Source: Patescibacteria group bacterium UBA6220
Lineage (GTDB): Bacteria > Patescibacteriota > Minisyncoccia > Minisyncoccales > Minisyncoccaceae
Reading direction: 5' to 3'
NCBI GenBank assembly: GCA_002421745.1
Contig: DISC01000006.1
Coordinates: 56,355 to 70,056 of the forward strand
DNA: 13,702 nt
Below the pieces are notes generated by a model. The model had not been told where the DNA came from, did not search any database, and worked only from the letters and a program-made list of their open reading frames with translations. A program made the position numbers and the translations under genes. Positions 6,037 through 13,702 of this stretch are shown here, in pieces (the stretch's first letter is position 1; every line of letters begins with the position of its first letter).

Positions 6037-8058
6037 TTATTTTTTTACTTTCGCTTCTTTCTCAAGCTCATGTATCTCGTCACGTAAAATGGCGGCCAAT
6101 TCGAATTCCAATTTTTCGGCCGCTTCTTTCATTTTTTGTTTTTTATCTTTTATGATTTCTTTTAACGGCCTTACGTCTCCTATTAAATCCATATTCAAGA
6201 TTGCTTTGGTTTGTTTTTTGGTTTTTAGGGTTTTTGAACTCAATCCAAATTGCTCTAAAATATTTTTAATTTCTTTCTCAATAGTTTTTGGAGTAATTCC
6301 ATTTTCCTTATTGTACTTCAATTGAATATTGCGCCTACGTTCAGTTTCTCTTACTGCGCTTTCAATTGATTTTGTCATTTGGTCGGCATAGAGAATAACA
6401 CGCCCATTGGCATTTCTCGCCGCACGTCCAATAGTTTGAACCAAACTCATTTCATTTCTTAAAAACCCCTCTTTATCTGCATCTAAAATAGCTACCAGTG
6501 ATACTTCGGGAATATCCAAACCCTCTCTTAATAGATTAACACCCACAATCACATCAATATTACCACGCCTTAATTCCGCGATAATATCTATTCTTTCTAA
6601 TGTCTTTATATCGCTATGCAAATATCTTACTTTTATTTTTTCTTTTTCCAAATAATCGCTTAAATCCTCTGCCATTCTCTTCGTTAAAGTAGTTACCAAT
6701 GTTCTTTCTTTGATTTTAACTTGTTTTTTAATCATTACGATTAAATCTTCTATTTGTGATTTGTTGTTTTTTGAACCGGTAATCGGGAGAATAATAACTT
6801 CGGGATCAATTAAACCGGTCGGCCTCACGATTTGTTCTACGATTTGCTTGCTTTCACTTAATTCTTTTTCTCCCGGCGTAGCCGAAACATAAACAAGCTT
6901 ATCAACCAAGCCGCTAAACTCTTCGTATTTTAAGGGTCGATTGTCATATGCGGAAGGCAATCTAAACCCATGATCAATTAATGATCTTTTCCTTGAAAAA
7001 TCACCAAAATACATGCCACCCAATTGCGGAATAGTTGCGTGCGATTCATCAATAACAGTTAAAAAATCTTTATCTGCTTTTTCAAAATAATGTAATAAAG
7101 TAAATGGAGGTTGTCCTTGCTTTCGGCCATCAAAATGCCTGGAATAATTTTCAATTCCCTGACAATATCCAATATTTTCAATCATTTCTAAATCATAATT
7201 AACTCTTCTTTTCAATCTTTCGTGCTCTAGTAACATATTTTCTTTTTTAAAAAAAGCCAATCTTTCTTCCAGCTCCTGTCTAATTCCTCGAACTGCATCA
7301 TTTTTTATTGTTTCGTTAATAACATAATGCTTGGCCGGAAAAAGATAAACTTCCTCAACTTTACCGATAAGATTTCTTTTAATAGAATCTATTTTTTCAA
7401 TTAAATCAATTTTATCTGAAATTAAAAATCGATAAATTGCCTTTTCATTTACCGGCATCAATTCCAAGACTTGACCGCGCAAACGAAAAGTTCCCATTAA
7501 TAAATCTGCTGTCGTTCGCTCAAATTGCATATCAACCAATTTTCTTGCCAACTCTTGATGATTAATTTTTTGTCCTTGTTTTAAATTTAATAACACGCTT
7601 GCATATTGTTCGGGAGATCCCAATCCGTAAATACACGAAACAGACGCCACAATAATAACATCCTTTCTTGTCATCAAAGCCTGTGTACAAGCATGACGCA
7701 ATCTGTCTATTTCTTCGTTTATCTGTGCTTCTTTCTCAATATACGTATCTGTGTTAACCATATAGGTCTCCGGCTGATAATAGTCATAATAACTGACAAA
7801 ATACTCCACTGCATTGTGAGGAAAAAATTCCCTGAATTCATTACATAATTGAGCTGCTAGGGTTTTATTATGCGAAATCACCAGAGTCGGCTTCTGGATA
7901 CGGTCTATCATATTGGCAATAGTAAAAGTTTTTCCCGAACCGGTCACTCCCAATAATGTTTGTTTGTCTAGCTTTTTTTGCCACCCGGCTACCAGCTGTT
8001 CTATGGCTTTTGGCTGGTCACCCCTCGGACACATTTTTGTCTCGAGCTTAAACTGCAT
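6037..8058 (-). CDS. uvrB: UvrABC excinuclease subunit B
   Basis: UvrB is the damage-verifying helicase-like ATPase that UvrA loads on DNA and that recruits UvrC. At 673 residues it is the full family length. Walker A is GVTGSGKT (37-44). The beta-hairpin that is pushed between the strands is at about 88-115 (YYDYYQPETYM onward), with aromatic residues preserved. Motif II is DESH (337-340), VSATPGEKE is at 391-399, and motif VI QTIGRAARN is at 541-549. A C-terminal UVR helix pair (about 634-668, LEFELAAILRDEIHELE) should bind the matching helix in UvrC. The ATG at 8058 gives the expected FKLETKMCPRGDQPKAIE opening, and TAGG just upstream is at most a weak ribosome site. It is the first gene of the uvr cluster and lies 74 bp after the transporter genes. 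No domain is missing, unlike its two partners. Confidence 0.97.
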   Translation of the reverse strand: MQFKLETKMCPRGDQPKAIEQLVAGWQKKLDKQTLLGVTGSGKTFTIANMIDRIQKPTLVISHNKTLAAQLCNEFREFFPHNAVEYFVSYYDYYQPETYMVNTDTYIEKEAQINEEIDRLRHACTQALMTRKDVIIVASVSCIYGLGSPEQYASVLLNLKQGQKINHQELARKLVDMQFERTTADLLMGTFRLRGQVLELMPVNEKAIYRFLISDKIDLIEKIDSIKRNLIGKVEEVYLFPAKHYVINETIKNDAVRGIRQELEERLAFFKKENMLLEHERLKRRVNYDLEMIENIGYCQGIENYSRHFDGRKQGQPPFTLLHYFEKADKDFLTVIDESHATIPQLGGMYFGDFSRKRSLIDHGFRLPSAYDNRPLKYEEFSGLVDKLVYVSATPGEKELSESKQIVEQIVRPTGLIDPEVIILPITGSKNNKSQIEDLIVMIKKQVKIKERTLVTTLTKRMAEDLSDYLEKEKIKVRYLHSDIKTLERIDIIAELRRGNIDVIVGVNLLREGLDIPEVSLVAILDADKEGFLRNEMSLVQTIGRAARNANGRVILYADQMTKSIESAVRETERRRNIQLKYNKENGITPKTIEKEIKNILEQFGLSSKTLKTKKQTKAILNMDLIGDVRPLKEIIKDKKQKMKEAAEKLEFELAAILRDEIHELEKEAKVKK

Positions 8059-8082
8059 AGCCTACATCTTAACATTTTAAAA

Positions 8083-8125
8083 ATATTTTGCAATAGCGCT
8101 TTACTTATTTGATTGCTAAAAATAT
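8083..8125 (-). terminator. Possible weak terminator or hairpin between the transporter genes and uvrB
   Basis: ATATTTTGCAAT (8083-8094) and the stretch ATTGCTAAAAATAT (8112-8125) are complementary apart from a two-base bulge, with a 17-base loop. It sits just after the last permease stop codon. On the minus strand the stem is followed by TTTTAAAATG, a poor U-tract, and the stem is nearly all A-T. It may reduce read-through from the export cluster into uvrB, but it could be chance. Confidence 0.3.
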
Positions 8126-8132
8126 AAAATGC

Positions 8133-9377
8133 TTAGTCTTTTTTTAAGGCTGTAATTGGATCAAGATTAGCTGCTTGTCTTGCCGGATAAACTCCAAAAG
8201 CCAAACCCAATACTGCAGAAAATATTAAAGCTAATAATATAGAAAGAAAAGAAACAGAATAGGTCCAAGATAGACCAAAAGAAACTGCCACATAATAAAT
8301 AGCAAATGCCACACCTGAACCAAAAATAATTCCAACAATCCCGCCAAACAAAGTTTGAATTACAGCTTCAGCTAAAAATTGCCATAAAATATCTTCCTTT
8401 TTAGCACCCACAGATCTTCTTAATCCAATCTCAAAAGTTCTCTCAATTACCGAAACATACATTATATTAGTAATACCCACTCCCCCAACCAACAACGAAA
8501 TAAAAGTTAAGGCAACCAACAACAAAGTAATACTGTTTAATATTGTATCAATCATATCTCTTGCTTCTGCCATAGTTGTTAACTGAAAATCATCCTTGTC
8601 GGGATCAGTGATATTATGCCTGTCTTCCATCAAAAATTGTAAATCATCTTTTGTTTCGTTAATTTTATTTGGATCTTTTACCTGAATTAAGGCTCCTAAA
8701 ACATAATCTGTTCCCAGTATCTTTTTCTGCATAGTTTTTGTTGGTATGTACGCTATAGAATCCATATCAACAAAAGAGCTTCCTCCTTGACTTTTAACTA
8801 CCCCCACCACTCTAAAAGGAAAAGATTTTACATAAACATTTTCACCAACAGCCTCTTGGTCTCCAAATAAATCTTGTTTTAATTTTGAACCCAAAACTAC
8901 TACTTGGCTTAAAGAGTCTTCTTCGTCTGGGGTGTAAAATCTTCCATTAGAAAAATCTATTTTCTGAATATCCGGAGCAGTCGCGCCATAACCATAGATT
9001 ATAACGGTTTTGTTGGCATTTTTATATTTAAAAATTTCCTGACCAGTAACATACGCAAAAAGAGATTCTACGTTTTTAACTTTCGCAATAGCATCTACGT
9101 CAGAATTTTTAAAAGTAGTTATCGTACTTCCGCTAGCCATAGCTGTAGCGTTGGTTGCATTTGTTTTTCCTGGAACTTTTACTTCTATACTAATTGTATT
9201 GGGATTATAAATATCCAATTGTGAAAGCACCAAACTTTTTAAACCCTGTCCAGCCGCTAACATAATGATTAATAAAGCAATTCCAATACTCAAAGCCATA
9301 ATTGTCAAAATCGTACGCGACTTTTGTTGCTTTAAACTTTTCCAAGCTATTTCAATGTATGTATTTAAATTATTCAT
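8133..9377 (-). CDS. MacB/FtsX-type ABC transporter permease (second subunit)
   Basis: This is an integral membrane permease of the MacB/LolC/FtsX type. The 414 residues show the family layout: cytoplasmic N-terminal helix, TM1 (about 22-43), a large extracytoplasmic MacB-like periplasmic-core domain (about 45-278), then TM2 (281-307), TM3 (333-364) and TM4 (374-396). The conserved segment after TM2 is GGVGITNIMYVSVIERTFEIGLRRSVGA (299-326), the coupling region facing the ATPase. The C-terminus VYPARQAANLDPITALKKD is also typical. There is no fused ATPase; the neighbour at 10611-11333 supplies it. The ATG at 9377 overlaps the end of the upstream permease by 8 bp, which implies translational coupling. 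It is a diverged paralogue of that permease, so a heterodimer is likely. The substrate cannot be read from the sequence. Confidence 0.92.
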   Translation of the reverse strand: MNNLNTYIEIAWKSLKQQKSRTILTIMALSIGIALLIIMLAAGQGLKSLVLSQLDIYNPNTISIEVKVPGKTNATNATAMASGSTITTFKNSDVDAIAKVKNVESLFAYVTGQEIFKYKNANKTVIIYGYGATAPDIQKIDFSNGRFYTPDEEDSLSQVVVLGSKLKQDLFGDQEAVGENVYVKSFPFRVVGVVKSQGGSSFVDMDSIAYIPTKTMQKKILGTDYVLGALIQVKDPNKINETKDDLQFLMEDRHNITDPDKDDFQLTTMAEARDMIDTILNSITLLLVALTFISLLVGGVGITNIMYVSVIERTFEIGLRRSVGAKKEDILWQFLAEAVIQTLFGGIVGIIFGSGVAFAIYYVAVSFGLSWTYSVSFLSILLALIFSAVLGLAFGVYPARQAANLDPITALKKD

Positions 9378-10608
9378 ATCTTAGTGCTTCTATTGGGTGT
9401 AATTCACTAGCCTTTCTTGCTGGAACAATTCCAAAAATTAATCCCACGCTGATTGAAACAAATGACCCCAAAAAGATTGACCATGGAGAAATAATCAAAG
9501 GCCAACTATAATCTAAAGCTTGAGCAACAACAGCCACTATCCATGAAATCAAAATACCCAAAATAATTCCTATTGCTCCTGACACAAAAGTTATAAAAAC
9601 CGTTTCAACAAGAAATTGCAAAGTGATATCAAAATTTGTAGCTCCTACAGCCTTACGTAAACCTATCTCCTTAGTTCTTTCTTGAACTGTAGCCAGCATT
9701 ATATTCATAATTCCAAATCCCCCAACCAACAAAGAAATAGCTGAGACAGCTACCAAAAAAAACTTAATGGCATCTGTTATTTGTGAAATTGCATCTAGGG
9801 CAGCTGCACTGCTACGCACAGTAAAATCATCATCTTTTGGATCTTGAATATTGTGATTTCTTCTTAACACCTCCTCTGTGGTAGAAATGACACTATCTAT
9901 ATTTTCCGGTTTATCAACTTTTATTCTCATATAATTAATATAATTGATTCCCAATAAAAGATTTTGTGCGGTTTTAATGGGCACAAAAATCTGCTTATCT
10001 TGACTTTGCACCAATCCCCCTCCTCTTTTTTCAAAAACTCCCACAACTGTAAAATTTGTTTTTTTTATTTTAATTTGACTACCTATTGGTTCTTGATCTC
10101 CAAAAATTTGCTCAGCCACATCACTGCCAATTACTGCCACTTTAGCATTAGACATCTCTTCATCAACAGTAAAAAATCTACCATCTTCTATCTTTGCATC
10201 TTCAACGTTAATATAACTAGCTGTAGTTCCAACAAAAGTCTCAACTACACTAGTAGCATTCCAAGAAACAACGTCAGTTCCTTGAACATACATTGCTATA
10301 CCTTCAACATTGGGATGATTTTCTTTCAATATCTCTTGTCCATCATTATTTTTTAAACTGGTTATAACAATACCATAAACCGAAGCTGGCGGACCACTGT
10401 CATCTGATTTTCCAGGCAATACTCCAATTAAATTAGACCCCAAGCTTTTTACTTCATTTAAAATAAGCCCTTGAGCGCTTTCACCCAAAGACATAACAAC
10501 AATCACAGACATTACTCCAATAATTATTCCGAGCATTGTTAAAAAAGATCGCATCTTATTGCGAACAAGCATTAAATAAGAATTTTTTACAGTTTCCCTT
10601 AAATCCAT
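9370..10608 (-). CDS. MacB/FtsX-type ABC transporter permease (first subunit)
   Basis: The 412 residues have the four-TM MacB permease layout: TM1 at about 21-42, an extracytoplasmic core domain (about 44-278), TM2 (281-308), TM3 (331-363) and TM4 (373-396). The family segment after TM2 reads GGFGIMNIMLATVQERTKEIG and continues to LRKAVGA (about 296-323). The C-terminus IVPARKASELHPIEALRYE is the usual MacB ending. In the core domain VAVIGSDVAEQIFG, followed by DQEPIGSQIKI, is the common MacB_PCD motif. MacB-type transporters are mechanotransmission machines: the ATPase works on the cytoplasmic side and moves the extracytoplasmic domain rather than passing substrate through the membrane. The start lies 2 bp after the ATPase stop. 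I infer that it pairs with the permease encoded next. Confidence 0.93.
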   Translation of the reverse strand: MDLRETVKNSYLMLVRNKMRSFLTMLGIIIGVMSVIVVMSLGESAQGLILNEVKSLGSNLIGVLPGKSDDSGPPASVYGIVITSLKNNDGQEILKENHPNVEGIAMYVQGTDVVSWNATSVVETFVGTTASYINVEDAKIEDGRFFTVDEEMSNAKVAVIGSDVAEQIFGDQEPIGSQIKIKKTNFTVVGVFEKRGGGLVQSQDKQIFVPIKTAQNLLLGINYINYMRIKVDKPENIDSVISTTEEVLRRNHNIQDPKDDDFTVRSSAAALDAISQITDAIKFFLVAVSAISLLVGGFGIMNIMLATVQERTKEIGLRKAVGATNFDITLQFLVETVFITFVSGAIGIILGILISWIVAVVAQALDYSWPLIISPWSIFLGSFVSISVGLIFGIVPARKASELHPIEALRYE

Positions 10609-10610
10609 AA

Positions 10611-11333
10611 TTATTTTTTAAGCTCTTCTTTTTCAGTATCAAAAAATTGTCTTTGCAAAACTTTGTTATCGCCCACAATAAGTCCATCTTTTATTTGAAT
10701 TATTCTTTCGGCGTGCTCGGCTGTATTTTTTTCATGAGTAACCAAAATGATAGTATTCCCCTTTTGATTTAATTCTTGCAATATTTTCATCACCTGATAG
10801 CCGGATTTTGAATCAAGGTTTCCAGTTGGTTCATCGGCAAAAATAACTTCAGGATTATTAACCAAAGCACGCGCAATAGCTACTCTTTGTTTTTCTCCTC
10901 CAGAAAGATTAGCTGGACTATAATTAATTCGATGATCCAAGCCTACCTCCGACAAAAATTGCTTAGCTCGAAAAACTCTTTCAGAATAAGGTATCCCTGC
11001 ATAAATCATAGGAAGCATTACATTTTCTAAAACCGTAGCCCTATTTAACAAATTAAAAGATTGAAAAATAAACCCAACTTTTTTACTTCTCATTGATGCT
11101 AATTGATCATCAGTCAATGTATTAATTTCTTTATCTTCAAAAAAATATTCACCAAATGTAGGTTTATCCAAAAAACTCAAAATATGCATTAAGGTTGACT
11201 TGCCTGAACCAGAAGGCCCCATTATAGAAACAAACTCTCCTTTATGTATATCAAAAGTTATACCTCTTAAAACATTTGTCGTAACTTCGCCCTCGCTATA
11301 ATCTTTTTTTAAATTTTTAACACTAATAAGCAT
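10611..11333 (-). CDS. MacB/LolD-type ABC transporter ATPase
   Basis: This is a stand-alone nucleotide-binding subunit of 240 residues that energises the two adjacent permeases. Walker A is GPSGSGKST (39-47), the Q-loop is Q91, the signature is LSGGEKQR (143-150), Walker B is VIFADEPT (163-170) with catalytic E168, the D-loop is GNLDS and the switch histidine is H200. The segment ATVLENVMLPMIYAGIP (99-115) is characteristic of the MacB/LolD/FtsE-like export ATPases. The C-terminus carries about 20 extra charged residues after the usual end. The ATG at 11333 follows the adaptor stop with one base between, so the genes are probably translated in sequence. A homodimer of this protein would sit under the permease pair. 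Confidence 0.95.
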   Translation of the reverse strand: MLISVKNLKKDYSEGEVTTNVLRGITFDIHKGEFVSIMGPSGSGKSTLMHILSFLDKPTFGEYFFEDKEINTLTDDQLASMRSKKVGFIFQSFNLLNRATVLENVMLPMIYAGIPYSERVFRAKQFLSEVGLDHRINYSPANLSGGEKQRVAIARALVNNPEVIFADEPTGNLDSKSGYQVMKILQELNQKGNTIILVTHEKNTAEHAERIIQIKDGLIVGDNKVLQRQFFDTEKEELKK

Positions 11334-11334
11334 A

Positions 11335-12867
11335 TTACAAAATTTTTAAAACAATTACCTCTCCCTCTAATAATCCAGAGATTATTTCCACAAGACCACC
11401 ATCAGCTTTTAATCCAGTAATCACGTCTTTTTCTACAATTTCATTATTTACCAAAGTGCGAACATATTTTTGACCAGTATCATTTCTAGTCAAAACTGAT
11501 CTTAGTGGAACATATAAAACTCCTTCTCTATTAGCCGTATTAACTGTAATATTGGTTGTCATGCCTGATTTTAAAACATCATCTTCTGTCTCACTTATTC
11601 CAACTTTTACCTTATAATAAACTACATCTTGAATATTTGTAGAAGAAGGCTCGATAGACATTACAATTCCATCAAACTTAATATCTGTTCCCAGAGCATC
11701 AAAAGTGATAGTTGCCTTATCATCAACTTTTAACTTTACTACATCTGTTTCTGGTACATCCACATCAATTTCAAAATGCGGCGAAATCAATTCAATCATT
11801 GGATCAATTGATGAAACCAACTCACCAACTTTTTTGTAAACTTTACTTATTTCTCCGCTTATCGGAGCAATAAGAATTGCTTTATTTCTATTTGCTTTAG
11901 CCTGATCCAATGCAGCTTCATAATAAGCCACATCCACATCTCTTGGTTTTGCTATTAAAGATTCGTAATTTGCTTTTTGTAAATTAAGCGCAGCTTCAGC
12001 CGCAGCAACTGCAGATTGCGCCGAAGATATAGCGCTATTTTGAACTTCTTTAGCCGCGTTATAATTATTTAAATTAGTTAAATAATTATTTGCTTTATTA
12101 TTAGGAAGATATATAGTCCAAGTGTCGCTAGTATTAACTGGTAAGGTTGGGAATTGTATATATAAACCCCTTGTTCCAAAAGCAACTGGAGTTAATACAC
12201 TAACGATATTATTATCGTCTTCTAATCCCGAAACTTTAAAACGATAACCAACCCCAGCCCGATAAATACTAATCCCATACTCTCCTTCTATAGTACTACT
12301 ATAGCTACCAGAAATAGTTGGCAATAAGGTCGACAGATTATTATCACTTGGCATTGCTGCAATACTTGAATTTAAAAGCGCATTTAAAGAGTTAGCAACT
12401 AAAATATTTTGCTGACTTATTACTGAATTTAAACTTTTATTGGCATTGTCTAGTGCGGTCTGAGCCGAATCAATTTGTTTTTGCGATGCATTTATTTGCT
12501 CTAAAGTAGCTCCTGCTAATTTTTGATCCAAGCTAGCCTGTGCTGCTGCCACAGCAGCATCTAATTCTGCTAAAGATAAATTAGCCAATAGTTGACCTTT
12601 TTTTACCTGACTTCCTTCGCTCACTCTAACACTTGATACTACTCCTGGAACCTGAAAATGTAGCTCCAAATTATCAGAAGATTGTAGATTGCCAGTAACA
12701 TCCACTGTTTGAACTAGGTCTCCATGCAACACTTTAACAGTGTCATATTTTTCGATTTTTCCTTGTCCGCTTAAAAAAACAATAGAAATTACTATAATCA
12801 AAGCTATTACCGAAAAAATAATAAATTTTTTAGATTTTAAAAACCCGAAATTTAGTTTAAAAGCCAT
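11335..12867 (-). CDS. MacA/HlyD-like membrane-fusion (adaptor) protein with a domain inserted in the coiled-coil hairpin
   Basis: This is the extracytoplasmic adaptor of the MacAB-like exporter. A single N-terminal anchor (about 14-34) follows basic residues. The lipoyl (barrel-sandwich) domain is split, as in the family: the first half at about 62-98 includes FQVPGVVSSVRVSEGSQVKKGQLL, and the second half at about 330-362 includes APISGEISKVYKKVGELV. Between them are Ala/Gln-rich coiled-coil arms (about 99-155 and 266-325). The beta-barrel and membrane-proximal domains run from about 363 to 510 (for example LYVPLRSVLTR). The odd part is residues 156-265. The hairpin tip holds about 110 residues rich in Gly, Ser, Thr and Tyr that look beta-stranded (GSYSSTIEGEYGISIYRAG, GTRGLYIQFP, DTWTIYLPN). 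With 510 residues it is well above the usual 350-400. The ATG at 12867 fits the anchor; no ribosome site is evident. It is first in its operon, with a promoter at 12907-12915. Confidence 0.92.
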   Translation of the reverse strand: MAFKLNFGFLKSKKFIIFSVIALIIVISIVFLSGQGKIEKYDTVKVLHGDLVQTVDVTGNLQSSDNLELHFQVPGVVSSVRVSEGSQVKKGQLLANLSLAELDAAVAAAQASLDQKLAGATLEQINASQKQIDSAQTALDNANKSLNSVISQQNILVANSLNALLNSSIAAMPSDNNLSTLLPTISGSYSSTIEGEYGISIYRAGVGYRFKVSGLEDDNNIVSVLTPVAFGTRGLYIQFPTLPVNTSDTWTIYLPNNKANNYLTNLNNYNAAKEVQNSAISSAQSAVAAAEAALNLQKANYESLIAKPRDVDVAYYEAALDQAKANRNKAILIAPISGEISKVYKKVGELVSSIDPMIELISPHFEIDVDVPETDVVKLKVDDKATITFDALGTDIKFDGIVMSIEPSSTNIQDVVYYKVKVGISETEDDVLKSGMTTNITVNTANREGVLYVPLRSVLTRNDTGQKYVRTLVNNEIVEKDVITGLKADGGLVEIISGLLEGEVIVLKIL

Positions 12868-12906
12868 ATATATTCTATATTAATGTTTAATTTTTGCCCT
12901 TTATTG

Positions 12907-12915
12907 ATTATATCA
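12907..12915 (-). promoter_or_regulatory. Extended -10 promoter of the MacAB-like operon
   Basis: Read on the minus strand, TGATATAAT is a perfect extended -10 box (TGN plus TATAAT, with TATAAT at 12912-12907). It lies directly after the helicase terminator and 40 bp before the adaptor ATG, so it is well placed to restart transcription. The upstream T-rich stretch contains no good -35 box, which extended -10 promoters can do without. Confidence 0.6.
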
Positions 12916-12916
12916 C

Positions 12917-12945
12917 AAAAAATAAAAAGGGGTTACCCCCTTTTT
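12917..12945 (-). terminator. Rho-independent terminator of the DEAD-box helicase gene
   Basis: A perfect 9-bp stem AAAAAGGGG/CCCCTTTTT (12924-12932 with 12937-12945) encloses a 4-base loop. On the minus strand it is followed by a T-rich tract, TTTTTATTTTTT (12928-12917). It starts five bases after the helicase stop. This is a textbook intrinsic terminator. The stem also has an A-run on the opposite side, but no gene on the plus strand needs it. Confidence 0.9.
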
Positions 12946-12950
12946 AAAAA

Positions 12951-13702
12951 CTATTGAACAAAGGTAATAGCGCTCCCCTTTTTCTTTCCTCTTCCGGTAC
13001 GACCAATTCGATGAACATAATCATCATAAGTTGCCGGAATGTCATAATTTATCACATGACTAATATCGTTAATATCTAATCCTCGAGCCGCAACATCAGT
13101 AGCTACTAATATATTAATTTTATCAGCCCTAAAATAACTTAAAGCTCTTTCTCTTTTAGATTGACTTTTGTCTCCATGAATAGATGCTGCTTTAAATCCT
13201 TTCTTAGTTAATGCAATTGATAATTTTTCTACTCCAAATTTTGTTTTGCCAAAAATAAGAACCTTATTAAAATTTTGTTTTGCCAAAAGATCACATAAAA
13301 CTTCCAATTTTTTACCCGAATCACTAACTTTGATTACGTCTTGATCAACATTAGCCGAAGATTCAGTCTTTTTCACAGAAATTCTTATAGGGTTTTTTAA
13401 AAACTTTTGTACTAATTCTTCTATTTCTTTTGGAAAAGTTGCGGAAAAACATAATGATTGCCTTTGTTCCGGCATTTGTGCAATCAAAAATTTAATATCA
13501 TCAATAAAACCCATATCAAGCATTCTGTCGGCTTCATCAAGAACAAAAATTTCAACTGAATCTAAGTGAGCATGTCCTTGATTCATTAAATCAAGAAGGC
13601 GACCAGGAGTGGCCACAAGAATATCAAGTCCACCACGAAGAGCTGTCACTTGAGCGCCTTGGCCAACACCTCCAAAAATCACCGCTGATTTCACGCGAAG
13701 AC
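12951..13702 (-). CDS. DEAD-box ATP-dependent RNA helicase, RhlE-like (N-terminus beyond window)
   Basis: Only the last 250 or so residues are present. The frame is open to the right edge, and the GTG at 13694 is an internal valine, so residue numbers here count from it. Visible RecA domain 1 motifs are GG (21-22), TPGR (29-32), DEAD (53-56) and SAT (84-86). Domain 2 has VLIFGKTK (motif IV, 145-152), ATDVAARGLDI (motif V, 198-208) and HRIGRTGR (motif VI, 228-235). The Q motif and Walker A lie outside the window. DEAD-box proteins of this type unwind short RNA duplexes in ribosome assembly or RNA decay. The protein ends only 12 residues after motif VI (GKKKGSAITFVQ), with no C-terminal tail, and the terminator follows at once. 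It appears to be a separate transcription unit from the transporter genes. Confidence 0.95.
   Translation of the reverse strand, partial: LRVKSAVIFGGVGQGAQVTALRGGLDILVATPGRLLDLMNQGHAHLDSVEIFVLDEADRMLDMGFIDDIKFLIAQMPEQRQSLCFSATFPKEIEELVQKFLKNPIRISVKKTESSANVDQDVIKVSDSGKKLEVLCDLLAKQNFNKVLIFGKTKFGVEKLSIALTKKGFKAASIHGDKSQSKRERALSYFRADKINILVATDVAARGLDINDISHVINYDIPATYDDYVHRIGRTGRGKKKGSAITFVQ

Noticed and set aside
5921..6325. 134-codon plus-strand open frame covering part of the palindromic element and the uvrB 3' end.
   Set aside because: It is antisense to the conserved UvrB C-terminus and its protein has no recognisable motif.
8066..8093. Possible uvrB promoter on the minus strand: TTGCAA and TAAGAT with a 16-base spacer.
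   Set aside because: Each box matches only 4 of 6 consensus bases in very AT-rich DNA, and the start codon would be almost at the transcription start.
9964..10356. 130-codon plus-strand open frame.
   Set aside because: It is antisense to the first MacB-type permease and low in complexity, and I see no family resemblance.
13694..13694. GTG as the start codon of the helicase.
   Set aside because: The frame continues upstream to the window edge, and the sequence before and after it fits the interior of a DEAD-box domain, so it is an internal valine.

Overview
The window is AT-rich and compact, and every gene I can support is on the minus strand. The organism is most likely a member of the Candidate Phyla Radiation (Patescibacteria). 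This is inferred from the genes, since there is no rRNA or tRNA marker. The clues are a type IV prepilin carrying a FISUMP domain, a decayed Bro-N protein of a type common in these genomes, shortened UvrA and UvrC proteins, and a transporter cluster with no outer-membrane partner. The standard genetic code fits: the long genes have no in-frame TGA, and the eight visible intact stop codons are five TAA and three TAG.

In transcription order (right to left): (1) the C-terminal part of a DEAD-box RNA helicase (12951 to the right edge), closed by a clear rho-independent terminator. (2) A four-gene MacAB-like export cluster: membrane-fusion adaptor (11335-12867), ATPase (10611-11333) and two different FtsX/MacB permeases (9370-10608 and 8133-9377). 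The genes abut or overlap by 8 bp. An extended -10 promoter sits just after the helicase terminator. (3) The whole UvrABC nucleotide excision repair set in the order uvrB, uvrA, uvrC (8058 down to 1955). (4) A Bro-N family pseudogene (1034-1881) with one frameshift and two in-frame stops. (5) A prepilin-FISUMP protein (1-891) that runs off the left edge.

The transporter genes should form one inner-membrane complex: two ATPase copies, a heterodimeric permease and an extracytoplasmic adaptor. The three Uvr proteins form the classical damage-recognition and dual-incision pathway. UvrA appears to lack the insertion domain of signature domain I, and UvrC lacks the C-terminal helix-hairpin-helix domain, so this is a trimmed repair system.

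The most unusual non-coding signal is a pair of related imperfect palindromes of about 115-130 bp, one in the uvrB-uvrA gap and one in the uvrA-uvrC gap. They share a conserved core and inner hairpins. Their outer arms differ in sequence between the two copies but are perfectly self-complementary within each, as expected for a structured DNA or RNA element. No gene-free stretch exceeds 300 bp.
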